Below, in pieces: positions 62,229 to 64,000 of a stretch of 64,000 nt of DNA. This stretch comes from JAFGXT01 sp963677165 (lineage in GTDB: Bacteria > Verrucomicrobiota > Lentisphaeria > Victivallales > SZUA-371), in contig CAXXSX010000002.1 of the NCBI GenBank assembly GCA_963677165.2, positions 124,001 to 188,000 of the forward strand, read 5' to 3'. The number at the start of each line of letters is the position of its first letter. The stretch's first letter is position 1. The translations under genes were made by a program, and so were the position numbers. The notes below the pieces were generated by a model, which was not told where the DNA came from, made no database searches, and worked only from the letters and a program-made list of their open reading frames with translations.

Positions 62229-63245
62229 ATGAAGGCAAAAGATATAAGTGGTCAGGCACCAGGAGGGAAACGTACTCCACTAAAAGAGGTTCTTCCTCTG
62301 AGTACTCCTTATGTAGTACAAATTTTTCCTATCTATGCGTGTAACTTTAAATGCAAATACTGTATATTTTCCGTAGAGAAAAGTAAGCGGTATTTCATTT
62401 CGGACAAAGCGGTAATGGAGCTTGAGCTATATAAAAAATGTGTCGATGAAATGGCTCAGTTTCCCGAAAAGATTAAAGTGGTCCGTTTTGTCGGGATCGG
62501 CGAACCGCTACTGCATAAGCAGATCGCGGATATGGTGAAATATACCGTGGACAAGGATATTGCCAATACTGTTGAGATACTGACAAACGCATCATTGCTT
62601 ACTCACGAAATGACTGATGCCCTGGTTAACGCAGGACTTGACCGGCTGGTCGTATCACTGCAAGGAGTGGACAAGGAAAAGTATCTAAAGGTAAGCAGCA
62701 TTGATCTGGATTTCGAACAATTCATTGACAACTTAAGATATTTTTATGAACATAAAGGAAACACTCAGGTTTATATTAAAATTGTCGATATCGCGCTGGA
62801 TAATGAAGCGGAAAAAGAAAAGTTCTACGAACTTTTCGGCGATATCTGCGATACCATGGCGATTGAAAATACGGTTCCGATTCACACCGGTGTGGATTTT
62901 GAAGACGTACTGGTTGAAAAAGATAAAGGAAAAACGCAGTTCGGCTTGCCGGTTTGTGACGTAAAGGTGTGTCCGCAGCCGTTTTTCCATATGCAGATAA
63001 ATCCGGACGGGAAAGTCGTCCCCTGTTACTCATTTGAATATCCTGAAATTTTAGGCGATTGCAATATAGAAACAGTAAATGATATCTGGAACGGCGAACG
63101 TTTCCATGAATTCAGGCGAAAAATGCTTGACGGCCTGGAGGGCGTATCTCCCATCTGTAAAGAGTGCAGTATTATAAAATACCGCTGGTTCCCGGAAGAT
63201 GATCTTAGTTCCGATACGGAAAGGTTAAAAAAATTATATGAGTAA
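62229..63245 (+). CDS. Radical SAM/SPASM protein
   Basis: The core motif ACNFKCKYCIFS gives Cys38, Cys42 and Cys45, and RFVGIGEPLLH is the GGE-like motif. A full C-terminal SPASM region is visible: CDVKVCPQPF, INPDGKVVPCYS, LGDCNIETVNDIWNG and SPICKECS. The length of 338 aa is typical. The last 8 bases overlap the next gene. It is the sixth radical SAM protein in 23 kb and is placed beside the epimerase; a sugar or peptidyl substrate is unknown. Confidence 0.92.
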   Translation: MKAKDISGQAPGGKRTPLKEVLPLSTPYVVQIFPIYACNFKCKYCIFSVEKSKRYFISDKAVMELELYKKCVDEMAQFPEKIKVVRFVGIGEPLLHKQIADMVKYTVDKDIANTVEILTNASLLTHEMTDALVNAGLDRLVVSLQGVDKEKYLKVSSIDLDFEQFIDNLRYFYEHKGNTQVYIKIVDIALDNEAEKEKFYELFGDICDTMAIENTVPIHTGVDFEDVLVEKDKGKTQFGLPVCDVKVCPQPFFHMQINPDGKVVPCYSFEYPEILGDCNIETVNDIWNGERFHEFRRKMLDGLEGVSPICKECSIIKYRWFPEDDLSSDTERLKKLYE

Positions 63246-64000
63246 AGTAACTGTTGCAATTCTCGGGGCAACTTCCCACATCGCGAAAGGGCTGATCCAT
63301 CAGTTCCTCTGCGAATCTGTGGTCGAACTGCATTTGTTCGGCCGCTCGAAGGAGCGTATTCAAACGGCCCTGAAGTCAATTGCGGCACAAGAAAACTCCT
63401 GCTTTATTCATGAAGGATTCGACACGTTTCCCTCAGGTTCCTATGATATGGTCATAAACTGTGTCGGAGTCGGGACAGTCAATAAGCTCCAGGGAGATTT
63501 TACCCGCTACTTTACCCTCACAGAATATTATGACAACCTGATACTGGAGTTTCTACAAAAATCTCCGGATACGTTGTATGTCTCATTCAGCAGCGGTGTT
63601 ATTTACGGGCGCGGGCTGACCGCACCGGCCGATGATCATACGATAAATAATCTCGACGTCAACCATCTGGCAAAAGAAGACAGCTATATGATGGTCCGAC
63701 TGTATACGGAAGCTAAACACCGGGCTTTTGCCGATTTGCGAATTGTGGACCTGCGAGTGTTCTCTTATTTCAGCCGGTTTTGTGATTTAACGGATCAGTA
63801 TTTCATTGTCGAAATCATCAATAGCATTCTTTCCGGCAATAAATTTGTTACCGGAAAGAATGATATGGTACGCGATTATATCCACCCGGAGGATCTTTTC
63901 TCATTAATAAAATGTTGTGCAAAAGAAAAAAAAATTAATGCCGCGTTCGATGCCATCAGCGCCAGGCCTGTGTCCAAATGGGAAATTATCGACTTCTTCG
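63238..64000 (+). CDS. NAD-dependent epimerase/dehydratase-like protein (3' truncated)
   Basis: The reading frame opens at ATG 63238, overlapping the radical SAM stop by 8 bases, and runs off the window after 254 residues. The NAD-binding loop is VAILGATSHIAKGLI, VSFSSGVIYG holds the Ser/Thr region, YTEAK fits YxxxK, and DLRVFSYFSR is typical of extended SDRs acting on nucleotide sugars. It probably reduces, oxidises or epimerises the 4-keto sugar at a late step. In the yersiniose pathway a reductase (YerF) acts at this stage, so a similar role is possible but unproven. Confidence 0.85.
   Translation, partial: MSKVTVAILGATSHIAKGLIHQFLCESVVELHLFGRSKERIQTALKSIAAQENSCFIHEGFDTFPSGSYDMVINCVGVGTVNKLQGDFTRYFTLTEYYDNLILEFLQKSPDTLYVSFSSGVIYGRGLTAPADDHTINNLDVNHLAKEDSYMMVRLYTEAKHRAFADLRIVDLRVFSYFSRFCDLTDQYFIVEIINSILSGNKFVTGKNDMVRDYIHPEDLFSLIKCCAKEKKINAAFDAISARPVSKWEIIDFF

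Noticed and set aside
40639..63245. RiPP biosynthesis locus, because of the many radical SAM/SPASM genes
   Set aside because: No small precursor peptide gene, peptidase or dedicated exporter is present; the neighbours are sugar nucleotide and glycosyltransferase genes.
1..64000. CRISPR array or restriction/defence island
   Set aside because: No regularly spaced direct repeats, Cas genes, methylase-restriction pairs or toxin-antitoxin genes were seen.

Overview
The window reads as a chromosomal segment from a Lentisphaerota (Victivallales-like) bacterium. The main clue is the repeated appearance of short proteins with a prepilin N-terminus and an H-X9-DG-like C-terminus, each placed beside a transcriptional regulator and a glycosidase. 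The DUF6259 and GH172/DUF2961 enzymes and a bacterial family-B DNA polymerase fit the same group. The assignment comes from gene content, not from a marker gene.

Region 1 (1-16 kb) is carbohydrate utilisation mixed with housekeeping. A truncated gene at the left edge is followed by a DUF6259 enzyme and a pseudopilin divergent from an IclR regulator. Next come a lipoprotein, a secreted LIM/zinc-peptidase protein resembling plant DA1, HPr plus PTS enzyme I, a membrane-anchored protein and a CDF metal exporter. A cassette of LacI regulator, pseudopilin and secreted glycosidase follows, flanked by two copies of a 63-bp repeat.

Region 2 (16-25 kb) holds two tandem receiver-histidine kinase paralogues, a 2-isopropylmalate synthase-like gene overlapping a family-B DNA polymerase gene, and a small zinc-ribbon membrane protein with a textbook promoter. 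After these lie a 380-bp palindromic element, a response regulator with a DUF1573 protein, and tRNA-Arg(ACG).

Region 3 (25.4-35.1 kb, minus strand) is a second glycan-use locus: a GntR/LacI-type regulator, a GH38 alpha-mannosidase, a pseudopilin, a large secreted DUF6259 enzyme and a GH172-type enzyme.

Region 4 (35.6-64 kb, all plus strand) is a surface-glycan biosynthesis cluster that runs off the right edge. It has four family-2 glycosyltransferases, a pyruvyl-transferase-like protein, an SDR, two FkbM methyltransferases, and RfbF-RfbG-RfbH for a CDP-3,6-dideoxy-4-ketohexose. Further along are a NeuB-SAF-cupin protein, a HAD phosphatase, an acetolactate-synthase-like carboligase, a Nudix protein, a terminal epimerase and six radical SAM enzymes. 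A small Rossmann-like domain recurs at the N- or C-terminus of seven of these otherwise unrelated enzymes. The likely logic is synthesis of an unusual, possibly branched, deoxy sugar that is then transferred and heavily modified. The recurring domain and the density of radical SAM enzymes are the most novel aspects.
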